A stretch of DNA of 64,000 nucleotides. Origin: Burkholderia sp. OK233. Its GTDB lineage: Bacteria; Pseudomonadota; Gammaproteobacteria; Burkholderiales; Burkholderiaceae. Location of the stretch: NCBI RefSeq assembly GCF_900230185.1, contig NZ_OCSR01000001.1:2604001-2668000 (forward strand). The letters run 5' to 3'. The translations under genes were made by a program, and so were the position numbers. The notes beneath the pieces were generated by a model. The model did no database searches. It was not told where the DNA came from and worked only from the letters and a program-made list of their open reading frames with translations. Of the stretch, positions 1 through 8,448 are shown piece after piece. The first letter of the stretch is position 1, and each line of letters begins with the position of its first letter.

Positions 1-45
1 TTGAAAATCCGCGTGTCGATGGTTCGATTCCGTCCCAGGCCACCA
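1..45 (+). tRNA. tRNA-Phe (GAA), 3' part only
   Basis: The window opens inside a tRNA. The first bases form the seven-base loop TTGAAAA with GAA at the anticodon position, followed by the 3' half of the anticodon stem, a variable loop, a T-arm with the GGTTCGATTCC core, the acceptor strand and an encoded CCA at 43-45. GAA reads phenylalanine codons. The D-arm and 5' acceptor strand lie outside the window. Confidence 0.93.
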
Positions 46-51
46 GGATTC

Positions 52-94
52 AGCCCCAGGAAATCGCAAGATTCCTGGGGCTTTTCCTTTTTTT
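52..94 (+). terminator. Rho-independent terminator of tRNA-Phe
   Basis: Eleven-base inverted repeat, 52-62 paired with 72-82, with a nine-base loop. It is followed by a T-rich tract with one CC interruption. It lies seven bases after the tRNA CCA end. Confidence 0.9.
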
Positions 95-98
95 GTCC

Positions 99-495
99 CG
101 TTTCTGATGGTCATGCGTGGCGGCATGGCCAGCTTGCCGCTGCGGCGGGTGTGCTCGGCGGCATTGGGCATCGCGTGATAAAATCGCGCCAGTTCAAGGA
201 CTTGCATGCGAGGGTGCTGCCGGCGTTCCACTGGCGCGCCACCGCGCCAAACGCGTCTTTTCGTATCCTGAAGCGACGCCTTTTGCGCACTCTGCCGCAA
301 CACGGCAAGGCCGCAACAGGTGCCGAACCCTTCGCCCGACGATTAACGGTATAAGCGCCCAGCGACTCTGCATGCGGAAGGCGCGGCCTATACTGCTTTG
401 GGTCGGCAGCAGTGCCGGCACGCGTCGCGCCGCGTTGCTTGCATGGCGCACCTCGCGCAGCGCGACGTGGCACTCATCATTCACGGAGTTTCACG
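99..495. other. Intergenic stretch, no gene seen
   Basis: About 400 bases between the tRNA terminator and queC. Reading frames here are short, overlapping and in arginine/alanine-rich shadow style, with no ribosome site or family resemblance. A TATAAG at 350-355 could be a -10 element for queC but has no convincing -35 partner. Nothing else was recognised. Confidence 0.5.
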
Positions 496-1227
496 GTGAT
501 CCGCAAAGACGCTAAACGTAGCGCTCTGGTGCTGTTTTCCGGCGGCCAGGATTCCGCCACATGCCTCGCCTGGGCCCTCGAACGTTATGAAACGGTCGAG
601 ACGCTGGGCTTCGATTATGGCCAGCGGCACCGAGTCGAACTCGAATGCCGCGAAGGGTTTCGTAACGCGGTGACGCGGGCATTTCCGGCTTGGGCTGAGC
701 GCCTCGGCGAGGATCACATGATCGATCTGTCGGTCCTCGGCTCGATCAGCGATACCGCGATGACGCGCGAGATCGAGATTCACGCCACGGCGAACGGTTT
801 ACCGAATACATTCGTGCCGGGCCGCAATCTGATGTTCATGACGATCGCCGCCGCCATCGCCTATCGGCGAGGTTTGCAGGTGCTGGTCGGCGGCATGTGC
901 GAGACGGACTTCTCGGGCTACCCCGATTGCCGCGACGATACGATGAAGGCATTGCAGGTCGCGCTGAACCTCGGCATGGATACGCGCTTTCTGCTCGAAA
1001 CGCCGCTGATGTGGCTCGATAAGGCCGACACGTGGCGTCTTGCGCACGAGTTGGGCGGCGATGAACTGGTCGAATTGGTACGCGTCGAAACGCACACCTG
1101 CTATGTTGGCGAGCGCGCCGAGTTGCATGCATGGGGTTTCGGCTGCGGTGAATGCCCGGCGTGCCGCTTGCGCAAGCGCGGTTACGAAGCGTATCTGGCC
1201 GGTGAGAAGGTGACCGAGTCGGTCTGA
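496..1227 (+). CDS. queC: 7-cyano-7-deazaguanine synthase QueC
   Basis: Converts 7-carboxy-7-deazaguanine to preQ0 using ATP and ammonia, in the queuosine pathway. The 243-residue product begins with the PP-loop motif [13 protein letters not shown], which binds ATP, and ends with the zinc-binding cysteine cluster [19 protein letters not shown] typical of QueC. Length fits the family. The GTG at 496 was chosen because ACGGAG lies seven bases upstream; the frame stays open to 412 but that extension has no resemblance to QueC. It is the first of three genes of one pathway in order on the same strand (queC, queE, queD), with an 87-base gap to queE. Confidence 0.96.
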   Translation: MIRKDAKRSALVLFSGGQDSATCLAWALERYETVETLGFDYGQRHRVELECREGFRNAVTRAFPAWAERLGEDHMIDLSVLGSISDTAMTREIEIHATANGLPNTFVPGRNLMFMTIAAAIAYRRGLQVLVGGMCETDFSGYPDCRDDTMKALQVALNLGMDTRFLLETPLMWLDKADTWRLAHELGGDELVELVRVETHTCYVGERAELHAWGFGCGECPACRLRKRGYEAYLAGEKVTESV

Positions 1228-1314
1228 CGCTCTCACCAAAGTTTTACGCTGGCGCACCGTGCGAACGGGCGCCGCGCAGGCAATTATTTTCAGGAACACA
1301 AGGCAGAAAGCAGC

Positions 1315-1947
1315 ATGACTTACGCGGTCAAGGAAATCTTCTACACATTGCAGGGCGAGGGCGCGAATGCCGGGCGTCCGGCCGTGTTCTGCCGGTTCGC
1401 CGGCTGCAATCTGTGGTCGGGCCGCGAAGAAGATCGTGCGGATGCGGTCTGCCGTTTCTGCGATACGGACTTCGTCGGGACCGATGGTGAGAACGGTGGC
1501 AAGTACCGTACTGCCGAAGAGCTGGTGCAGATGATCGCGTCGCAATGGCCGGAAGGCGAAGGCGAGCGCTTCGTGGTGTGCACGGGCGGTGAACCGATGT
1601 TGCAGATCGACCCGCCGTTCGTCGACGCGCTGCATGCCGCCGGTTTCGAAATCGCCATCGAAACTAATGGCTCGTTGCCGGTGCTCGAGACGATCGACTG
1701 GATATGCGTGAGCCCGAAGGCCGACGCGCCGCTCGTCGTCACCAAGGGCAACGAACTGAAGGTCGTGATTCCGCAGGACAACCAGCGTTTGTCCGAGTAT
1801 GCGAAGCTCGACTTCGAGTATTTCCTCGTCCAGCCGATGGACGGCCCGTCGCGCGACCTCAACACCAAGCTCGCGATCGACTGGTGCAAACGCCATCCGC
1901 AATGGCGCCTGTCGATGCAGACCCACAAGTATCTGAACATTCCCTGA
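1315..1947 (+). CDS. queE: 7-carboxy-7-deazaguanine synthase QueE (radical SAM)
   Basis: Radical SAM enzyme that rearranges 6-carboxy-tetrahydropterin to 7-carboxy-7-deazaguanine. The 210-residue protein starts with YAVKEIFYTLQGEGANAGRP, the usual QueE opening. The iron-sulfur cysteines are C31, C46 and C49, a CX14CX2C spacing known for a QueE subgroup instead of the common CX3CX2C. TGGEPML (the GGE motif contacting SAM) and the late region ending MQTHKYLNIP are also family-like. It sits between queC and queD, with only six bases to the next start. Confidence 0.96.
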   Translation: MTYAVKEIFYTLQGEGANAGRPAVFCRFAGCNLWSGREEDRADAVCRFCDTDFVGTDGENGGKYRTAEELVQMIASQWPEGEGERFVVCTGGEPMLQIDPPFVDALHAAGFEIAIETNGSLPVLETIDWICVSPKADAPLVVTKGNELKVVIPQDNQRLSEYAKLDFEYFLVQPMDGPSRDLNTKLAIDWCKRHPQWRLSMQTHKYLNIP

Positions 1948-1953
1948 TTTGCC

Positions 1954-2400
1954 GTGCTGACGATTACACGAAAACTCGAATTCGACGCGGGCCACCGCAT
2001 CCCCGATCACCGCAGCCAGTGCCGCAATCTGCACGGCCATCGCTATGTGCTCGAAATCACGCTGCAAGGCGATCTGGTCGATACCGAAGGCGCGCCGGAT
2101 CGCGGCATGGTGATGGACTTCGCTGACGTAAAGTCGCTCGCGGTCGAGCATCTGGTCGACAAGTGGGACCATGCGTTCCTCGTCTACGAAGGCGACACGC
2201 AGGTGCGCGGTTTTCTGGAAACGATGGCGGGCCACAAGACGGTCGTGCTCGATCGCATCCCGACCGTTGAAAATCTCGCCGCCGTCGCGTTCGATATTCT
2301 CGCGAACGTCTATGACGCGCATTACGGCGTGAATCTGCGACTGCATAAGGTGCGTCTGTTCGAGACGCCGAATTGCTGGGCCGACGTGGTCCGCGATTAA
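1954..2400 (+). CDS. queD: 6-carboxy-5,6,7,8-tetrahydropterin synthase QueD
   Basis: Makes 6-carboxy-tetrahydropterin from dihydroneopterin triphosphate, feeding QueE. The 148-residue protein shows the PTPS/QueD pattern: zinc ligands H14, H27 and H29 and nucleophile C23 in FDAGHRIPDHRSQCRNLHGH. A late conserved block, VRLFETPNCWADV, carries the glutamate expected to bind the pterin. The start is GTG six bases after queE and has no strong ribosome site, so translational coupling to queE is likely. Confidence 0.95.
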   Translation: MLTITRKLEFDAGHRIPDHRSQCRNLHGHRYVLEITLQGDLVDTEGAPDRGMVMDFADVKSLAVEHLVDKWDHAFLVYEGDTQVRGFLETMAGHKTVVLDRIPTVENLAAVAFDILANVYDAHYGVNLRLHKVRLFETPNCWADVVRD

Positions 2401-2615
2401 ACGCAGGGCCGCGCAGGCCAACTCCGCGGCCCAACCTCCGCGTTATTGTCACGGTATGATCGCTCCGATAACCACACGGAGCGAGACATGCCGGTCACCG
2501 CATTGCGTCGCAGCAGGCATTTGGGCCGTCACGGCCTGGGCGTTGTTCTGTCCTGCCACGCCAGCATCCTCATCCGCGTTTCAGGCGATGTATCCCATCG
2601 CCAGGGAGCGCGGCA

Positions 2616-3398
2616 ATGAGTACCTTCACGAATCCCCTCAAGCAACGTCTGAAAGAAGCCGATCCGCTGTTTGGCCTGTGGCTTTCGCTCGGCAGCGATT
2701 CTGCCGCCGAGGCGCTCGCGCACGCCGGTTTCGACTGGCTGCTGATCGACATGGAGCATGCGCCGAACGATAGCGGCGACGTCACGTCGCAATTGCGCGC
2801 GATCGCTGCGGCGCATCTGCCGAGCGAGCCGGTCGTGCGCGTGCCCGCCAGCGAGGCGTGGCTCGTCAAGCGCGTGCTCGACGCCGGCGCCCGCACGCTG
2901 ATGTTCCCGAATATCGAAACCGCGGAAGAGGCGGCACACGCCGTGCGTCTGACGCAGTACCCGACCGCCGGGGCACTCGACGGTCAGCGCGGCGTGGCGG
3001 GTGCCGTGCGTGCTGCGTCCTATGGCATGCGACGCGACTACGTGCAGACCGCCAACGCGCAGATCGCGACCATCGTCCAGATCGAGTCGGCGCGCGGCCT
3101 GCAGGAGGTGGAGAAGATCGCGGCTACGCCGGGCGTCGATTGCCTGTTCGTCGGCCCAGCCGATCTCGCCGCGAGCCTCGGCCATCTCGGCGATTCGAAG
3201 CACGCCGACGTACAGGCGGCGATGGCGCGCATTGTCAGTGCCGCCGACAAGGCCGGTATCGCTGCGGGAATTTTTGCTATGGATGTCGCGAGCGCAAAGC
3301 AGCATCGCGATGCCGGTTTTCGTTTTATCGCCCTGGCCGCCGACGTCATGTGGATGTTGCGCGCGACCCGCCAGGCGTTGCAGGAGGTGAGGACATGA
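2616..3398 (+). CDS. HpcH/HpaI-family aldolase
   Basis: A class II (metal-dependent) pyruvate aldolase of the HpcH/HpaI family, related to 4-hydroxy-2-oxoheptane-1,7-dioate aldolase. The 260-residue product carries the family opening FGLWLSLGSDSAAEALAHAG, the catalytic-histidine block DWLLIDMEHAPND, and the metal-binding glutamate/aspartate region QIESARGLQEVEKIA ... CLFVGPADLAASLGH. Natural substrate cannot be told from sequence: hydroxyphenylacetate pathway genes are absent here. The stop overlaps the next start as ATGA, implying coupled translation with the Sel1 protein. No promoter is evident in the 215 bases upstream. Confidence 0.9.
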   Translation: MSTFTNPLKQRLKEADPLFGLWLSLGSDSAAEALAHAGFDWLLIDMEHAPNDSGDVTSQLRAIAAAHLPSEPVVRVPASEAWLVKRVLDAGARTLMFPNIETAEEAAHAVRLTQYPTAGALDGQRGVAGAVRAASYGMRRDYVQTANAQIATIVQIESARGLQEVEKIAATPGVDCLFVGPADLAASLGHLGDSKHADVQAAMARIVSAADKAGIAAGIFAMDVASAKQHRDAGFRFIALAADVMWMLRATRQALQEVRT

Positions 3399-4099
3399 AG
3401 GGGATGGTGCAATGCGTCGCGGTGCGTCTGGCGGTTACTGCGGCGTTGATAGCGAATGTGGCGGCGTATGCGCAGGACAACCGCGTCGCGAAGTCGAACG
3501 ATCCGGAGACGCAAACCGCGGTCGCCGATTACAACGCCGGCAATCTGGCCGCGGCGCTCGCCGAGTTCCGTAAAGCCGCGGAGCGTGGCAGCCGGCTGGC
3601 CGAGTTCAACTACGCGATGATGTTGCTCAACGGTGAAGGCACCACAGCCAATGTCGACGAAGGCAAGAAGTGGCTACGCAAGGCCGCCGACGCCAACATG
3701 TCGCACGCGCAGTACGTGTACGGCAAGATGTACGACGACGGCGAGTTCGTCGGGCGTGATCCGATCGAGGCGCACCGGTGGTTCCTGAAGGCCGCGCAGC
3801 AGGGGCACGTGCAGGCAGAGCTCGCGCTGGCCAACCAGTTTCTCGATGGCCGCGGCACGACTCGTGATAACCAGCAGGCGTTCGTCTGGTACAAGAAGGC
3901 TGCGCAAGGCGGCGACATGACCGCGCAGTACGTGACTGGCTCGTTCTACGAACGGGGCGGTGATGGCGTGGACAAGAACCTGAACGTGGCGCGCGCGTAT
4001 TACGCGGCAGCGGCGGCACAAGGCGATCCGGCAGCGAAACTCAAGTATCAGCAACTGAGCGCGCAACTGCGGGATCAGAAGGAAGTGAAACCGCAGTAA
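3395..4099 (+). CDS. Secreted Sel1-repeat (TPR-like) protein
   Basis: A 234-residue protein with an N-terminal signal peptide (hydrophobic stretch about residues 9-25, ending AAYAQ) and then about five tandem Sel1 repeats of ~36 residues, with G-x-G/A-Y-x-x-G-style turns such as MLLNGEG, MYDDGEFVG and FLDGRGTT. Sel1 repeats are helical scaffolds for protein-protein contact; no catalytic domain is present. The start is firm: AGGAGGTGA lies five bases upstream and ATG overlaps the aldolase stop. The frame is open far upstream inside the aldolase gene, but that is a shadow. Partner and role are unknown. Confidence 0.88.
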   Translation: MKGMVQCVAVRLAVTAALIANVAAYAQDNRVAKSNDPETQTAVADYNAGNLAAALAEFRKAAERGSRLAEFNYAMMLLNGEGTTANVDEGKKWLRKAADANMSHAQYVYGKMYDDGEFVGRDPIEAHRWFLKAAQQGHVQAELALANQFLDGRGTTRDNQQAFVWYKKAAQGGDMTAQYVTGSFYERGGDGVDKNLNVARAYYAAAAAQGDPAAKLKYQQLSAQLRDQKEVKPQ

Positions 4100-4117
4100 A
4101 TGAGACCGCATTAAATG

Positions 4118-4149
4118 AAAAGGGGCGCTCCTGACGGTGCGCCCCTTTT
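4118..4149. terminator. Bidirectional Rho-independent terminator
   Basis: Perfect eleven-base inverted repeat, 4118-4128 with 4139-4149. A-tract and T-tract sit at the two stem ends, so it can stop both the Sel1 transcript and the convergent rodA operon. Confidence 0.88.
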
Positions 4150-4271
4150 CATATCGGCCTTGCTGTGGTCCGCTTTGACATTGCCTCGTTCGGCTCTGCA
4201 TCCTTCGCTTCTGCTGCTTTCGGCTCCGCAGTCTGCGCCTTGAGCCTTACGCCCTGAGCGTCGCTTCCGCT

Positions 4272-5420
4272 CTAACTCTGCATCAATCGTTTCTGCCGCG
4301 CGACGTTCATGATGAGGCCGATCGCGACCCCCAGCGTAGTCAGCGCAGTGCCGCCGTAGCTCATGAACGGCAACGGCACGCCCACCACCGGCAAGATCCC
4401 GCTCACCATGCCGATGTTGACGAACGCATAGGTGAAGAACGCCATCGTCAGCGATCCGGCCAGCAGCCGCCCAAACAGCGTCGCCCCATTGGCGGCGATA
4501 TACAGACCGCGCGCGATCAGCAGCATATAAAGCGTGAGCAGCACGATCCCGCCCGCCAGCCCGAACTCCTCGGAAAACACCGCGAAGATGAAGTCGGTGT
4601 GCTTCTCGGGGATGAACTCCAGGTGCGCCTGGGTACCCTTCAGCCAGCCCTTGCCGAGCGGACCGCCCGAGCCGATTGCAATCACCGCCTGGATCGTGTG
4701 GAAACCCTTGCCGAGCGGATCGGAAGTAGGATCCAGCAGCGTACAGATACGGTGCTTCTGATAATCGTGCATCAGCGGCCACTGCACTTCCGGCTGACAG
4801 ATCTTGTCCTGGAACGCCGCGATCGAGCCGACGGCGATCACGCCGGCAATCAGCACCGGCACGATCAGCTTGAAACTCAGCCCCGCGAAGTAGATCACGA
4901 AGAAGCCGGCCGCGAACACCAGCACGGCGGTGCCGAGGTCAGGCTGCTTGGCGATCAAACCGACCGGCACAATCAGGATCAGGAAGCCGACCAGAAAGTC
5001 ATACCAGCGCATCACGCCTTCGCGGCGCTGGTAGTACCAGGCGAGCATCAACGGTGTGGCGATCTTCAGAATCTCCGACGGCTGGATCACCACGCCGACG
5101 TTGATCCAGCGCTTCGCGCCCTTGCGTGTGAGGCCAAACAGCGCCACGGCCACCAGTAACGCGATCCCGAACGTGTAGAGCGGGACCGCGAAGCGCATCA
5201 GTGTGGTGGCTGGCACATTGGCCAGCGCCCACATCAGCACGAACGTCAGCATGATGTTGCGCAGTTGGTCTTCCACGCGGCCGGGCATGTCCAGCGTCGC
5301 GCTGTATAGCGTGACGATGCCGACGCACAGCAGCAGAAACACGATCAGGGCGAGCGGACGGTCGAAGCCCACGAACATCCGCTTGATGCGGTCGAGCCAG
5401 GCGCGCTTGTCGAATTGCAT
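4272..5420 (-). CDS. rodA: Peptidoglycan glycosyltransferase RodA
   Basis: SEDS-family polymerase of lipid II in the cell-elongation machine, in the inner membrane. The 382-residue protein has about ten hydrophobic segments and the SEDS blocks KGAKRWINVG, PSEILKIATPLMLAWY, KQPDLGTAVLV and the late GVPLPFMSYGGTA. The start at 5420 (MQFDKRAW) has AAGGAG eight bases upstream; the frame continues to 5489 but that part overlaps mrdA and is not RodA-like. It is the last gene of mreB-mreC-mreD-mrdA-rodA, ten bases after the mrdA stop, the arrangement in which RodA and PBP2 act as a pair. Confidence 0.97.
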   Translation of the reverse strand: MQFDKRAWLDRIKRMFVGFDRPLALIVFLLLCVGIVTLYSATLDMPGRVEDQLRNIMLTFVLMWALANVPATTLMRFAVPLYTFGIALLVAVALFGLTRKGAKRWINVGVVIQPSEILKIATPLMLAWYYQRREGVMRWYDFLVGFLILIVPVGLIAKQPDLGTAVLVFAAGFFVIYFAGLSFKLIVPVLIAGVIAVGSIAAFQDKICQPEVQWPLMHDYQKHRICTLLDPTSDPLGKGFHTIQAVIAIGSGGPLGKGWLKGTQAHLEFIPEKHTDFIFAVFSEEFGLAGGIVLLTLYMLLIARGLYIAANGATLFGRLLAGSLTMAFFTYAFVNIGMVSGILPVVGVPLPFMSYGGTALTTLGVAIGLIMNVARQKRLMQS

Positions 5421-5430
5421 GCCTTTCTCC

Positions 5431-7794
5431 TTACTCGTCGATGCCGCCGGAAACCGGCTGGCGTGGCGACGTAGGCTGAATACTGTCATCCCGCGACGGG
5501 GCGGCGGCGGTCGGTGCCGGCTCGCTGCTCGGGCGGGGTTTGCGCGGGACGCCGGATTTACGCGGCGCCGGAATCTTTGCGGCAGCGGACGCGGAGGCGG
5601 CGGTCGCCGCCGATACGCCGGTTGCGCCGGATACGGAAGCAGTCGCCGTAGCCGGCGATGTCACAGCCGAAGGCGCCGATGCAGCCGCCGAAGCCGACGC
5701 AGCCGACGCAGCCGATGCAGCCGCCGCCGCGGAAGCTGCCGCCACGGCTGAAGCGGCACCCGGCATCGGCAGTGCCGTGAAGCCTGCCGCGACCTTGACC
5801 GGCTGCGCCGCGTCCTGTGGTGCCGGTGCGCTACCCACTTCAGGTGCGGACGCATCCTCCGTCGCCGAGGCCGCTGCTGCAACAGCCGCCGCTTCAGCGC
5901 CGGGCTTGTTCTTGCCGACCAGGTAGTAATCGAGCACACGCCGCGCGATCGGACCGGCCGCTTCCGCGCCCCAGCCGCCGTTTTCGACGATCAGTGCGAG
6001 CGCGATCTTCGGTTGCTCGGCTGGCGCGAACGCGATGAAGAGCGCGTGGTCGCGCAGATGCTCGGCGATCGCATGGCCCTTGTAGTTCGCGCCTTGCAGC
6101 GAGTAGACCTGCGCCGTACCGGTCTTGCCGGCTGCCAGATAGGGTGCGCCGATGAACAGCTTCGACGCCGTACCGTTGGTCACGACGCCTTCCATCGCGC
6201 GCTTGATGATGTCGATGTCCGATTGCTTCACTGCGATCTTGTCGCTCGGATCGCGCACGACCGGGCGCGTATCTTTGGTGATCGGATTTTCGATGTCACG
6301 CACGAGGTGCGGCTTCATCACGACGCCGTTGTTCGCGAGCGTGGCCGTGGCGTGGGCGAGCTGGAGAATAGTGAACGAGTTATAGCCCTGGCCGATGCCC
6401 AGACTGATCGTTTCGCCTTCATACCAGCGCTGCTGCTCGGGCTTGCGGTATGCCTTGCGCTTCCAGTCCGTCGACGGCAGGATGCCGCGCGCTTCGCCCG
6501 AAATGTCGATGCCGGTGATCTGGCCGAAGCCCCACGGCTTCATGAAGCCGGCGATCGCGTTGACGCCGAGATCGTGCGCGAGCATGTAGAAATACGTGTC
6601 GTTCGACACCACGATCGCGCGGTTCATGTCGACCCAGCCCTGGCCCGAGCGCACGTCGTTGCGGAACGTATGGCCGCCGAACGTGTACGAGCCCGGATCC
6701 TGGAAGCCCCAGCCCGGCGTGCGCTTATGCAGCGTCAGCGCGGCGAGCGCCATGAACGGCTTGTAGGTTGAGCCCGGCGGATAGGTGCCATGCAGCGGAC
6801 GGTTCAGCAACGGATGGTCGGGCGAGTTGTTGAGCTCGTCCCAGGTCTGCTGATCGATGCCGTCAACAAACGAATTTGGATCGAAGCTCGGCGCCGAGAC
6901 GAACGCGAGCACGTCACCCGTTGCCGGTTCGATCGCGACCAGTGCCCCGCGGCGCCCCGCGAAGGCCTGCTCGGCGACCTGCTGCAGGCCGATGTCGATC
7001 GACAGTTCGAGGTTATTGCCCGGCGTTGCCTGGGTGCGCGACAGCGTGCGTACAGGCCGGCCACCAGCGGTGACTTCGACTTCCTCAAAACCGGTCTGGC
7101 CGTGCAGTTCCGTCTCGTAGCTCTGCTCGACGCCGATCTTGCCGATGTAGTCGGTGCCCTTGTAGTTGTTGGCGTCGAGGCGCGGATCGTAGTGGTCCGG
7201 ATCGCTGTCGTTCTGATCGCTGGCGTCGTCGATGCGGTCCTGATCGCGCTGCGAAATCCGGCCGATATAGCCGATCACGTGTGCTGCAGTCGGTCCGAGC
7301 GGATATTGGCGGAACAGGCGCGCGCGGACTTCCACGCCCGGAAAGCGGAAGCGTTGCGCGGTGAAGCGCGCGACTTCGTCGTCGGTGAGGCGGGTGCGGA
7401 TCGGCAGGCTCTCGAAGTTCTTCGAGTCTTCCTGCAATTTCTTGAAGCGGCGTCGGTCGCGTGCGTCGATCGAGACCACCGCAGCCAGGTTGTCAATGAC
7501 GTTTTCGAGCGTGTCGTTCAGCTTCGACGGTGTAAGTTCGAGCGTATACGCCGAGTAGTTCTTGGCCAGCACCACCCCGTTGCGGTCGGTGATGATGCCC
7601 CGGTTCGGCACGATCGGCGCCACCGAGATGCGGTTTTCGTCGGCTTGCAGCGAGTACTTGCTGTAGTGCCAGACCTGCAGGACCAGGAAACGGAAACCGA
7701 TCAGCCCGAAGCAGACGAACACGAACACGCCCGCCGCCGCGACGCGCAGGCGGAACTTCGAGAGCTGTTGCTGAGTGTCCTTGAATTCGGTCAT
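5431..7794 (-). CDS. mrdA: Penicillin-binding protein 2 (elongation transpeptidase) with long Ala-rich tail
   Basis: Class B transpeptidase that cross-links peptidoglycan during elongation with RodA. One membrane segment (about residues 17-42) precedes the dimerisation domain and a transpeptidase domain with S342-T-Y-K345, S397-N-D and K557-T-G559. The ATG at 7794 was taken over a TTG four codons earlier; neither has a good ribosome site. The enzyme proper ends near residue 630. A further ~155 residues, mostly alanine, serine and proline, end in a basic PRKSGVPRKPRP stretch, so at 787 residues the protein is well beyond the ~630 usual for PBP2. Confidence 0.96.
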   Translation of the reverse strand: MTEFKDTQQQLSKFRLRVAAAGVFVFVCFGLIGFRFLVLQVWHYSKYSLQADENRISVAPIVPNRGIITDRNGVVLAKNYSAYTLELTPSKLNDTLENVIDNLAAVVSIDARDRRRFKKLQEDSKNFESLPIRTRLTDDEVARFTAQRFRFPGVEVRARLFRQYPLGPTAAHVIGYIGRISQRDQDRIDDASDQNDSDPDHYDPRLDANNYKGTDYIGKIGVEQSYETELHGQTGFEEVEVTAGGRPVRTLSRTQATPGNNLELSIDIGLQQVAEQAFAGRRGALVAIEPATGDVLAFVSAPSFDPNSFVDGIDQQTWDELNNSPDHPLLNRPLHGTYPPGSTYKPFMALAALTLHKRTPGWGFQDPGSYTFGGHTFRNDVRSGQGWVDMNRAIVVSNDTYFYMLAHDLGVNAIAGFMKPWGFGQITGIDISGEARGILPSTDWKRKAYRKPEQQRWYEGETISLGIGQGYNSFTILQLAHATATLANNGVVMKPHLVRDIENPITKDTRPVVRDPSDKIAVKQSDIDIIKRAMEGVVTNGTASKLFIGAPYLAAGKTGTAQVYSLQGANYKGHAIAEHLRDHALFIAFAPAEQPKIALALIVENGGWGAEAAGPIARRVLDYYLVGKNKPGAEAAAVAAAASATEDASAPEVGSAPAPQDAAQPVKVAAGFTALPMPGAASAVAAASAAAAASAASAASASAAASAPSAVTSPATATASVSGATGVSAATAASASAAAKIPAPRKSGVPRKPRPSSEPAPTAAAPSRDDSIQPTSPRQPVSGGIDE

Positions 7795-7935
7795 GCGATT
7801 CTGCAAAAGGCCGCGTGACGGCCATCATGAGTGTGCGCCCAAACCGGCCGGAACCGGGAGGCATGAACAGCGATGCGCGTCGAGCGGGCCGGGAGCGTGG
7901 ATTCCATCGGAACGGCCGGCGGGCTCGATGCGTAA

Positions 7936-8448
7936 TTAAATCGGCCGCGTATCGTCCGGATCGGCGGGGCGGCGCTGCGGCATCAGCAGCAGCATGCTGG
8001 CGACCGGCCACAGCGCGGCTTCGACGAAGCCGTCGATCAGGTAACTCCAGCCCGGAAACGCCGCACCCGTCAGCAGACGGATCACGAACGGCACCAGTTG
8101 CGCGACGACGAGAAGCGGCATCACCGCGAAAGTCTGCACGCCGAGCGACATCCACAGCACCCGGCGATGGATCGTAATCGCGCCATACGACAACAACGTA
8201 TACGCCAGCGCGTGCTCGCCGAGCAGGCTGGCGTTGTGCACGTCCATCAGCAAGCCGAGAAAGAACGCGATGCCCATGCCGACTTTGCGCGGCTGGTGCA
8301 CGTTCCAGAACAGCAGCACGAGCGCCACGAAGTCCGGCACGCCGGCGAGGCGCCCCCACGGCATCAGGTTCAGCAAGAACGCCGCAGCGAGGCTGAACGC
8401 GATGAAGTACGGATTGACCGGCTGCAGGATGTATTGCGGACGATTCAT
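7936..8448 (-). CDS. mreD: Rod shape-determining membrane protein MreD
   Basis: Small integral membrane partner of MreC in the elongation complex. The 170-residue product opens NRPQYILQPVNPYFIAFSLA and has about five hydrophobic segments. It carries the MreD-like blocks FVALVLLFWNVHQPRKVGMG and FFLGLLMDVHNASLLGEHAL. The start overlaps the mreC stop by four bases (ATGA type), showing translational coupling. 141 bases separate it from mrdA downstream on the same strand. Confidence 0.94.
   Translation of the reverse strand: MNRPQYILQPVNPYFIAFSLAAAFLLNLMPWGRLAGVPDFVALVLLFWNVHQPRKVGMGIAFFLGLLMDVHNASLLGEHALAYTLLSYGAITIHRRVLWMSLGVQTFAVMPLLVVAQLVPFVIRLLTGAAFPGWSYLIDGFVEAALWPVASMLLLMPQRRPADPDDTRPI

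Noticed and set aside
799..2421. Long 540-codon minus-strand open frame
   Set aside because: It runs antisense to queC, queE and queD, which are clearly identified; the translation is His/Arg-rich with no family pattern, as expected for a GC-rich shadow.
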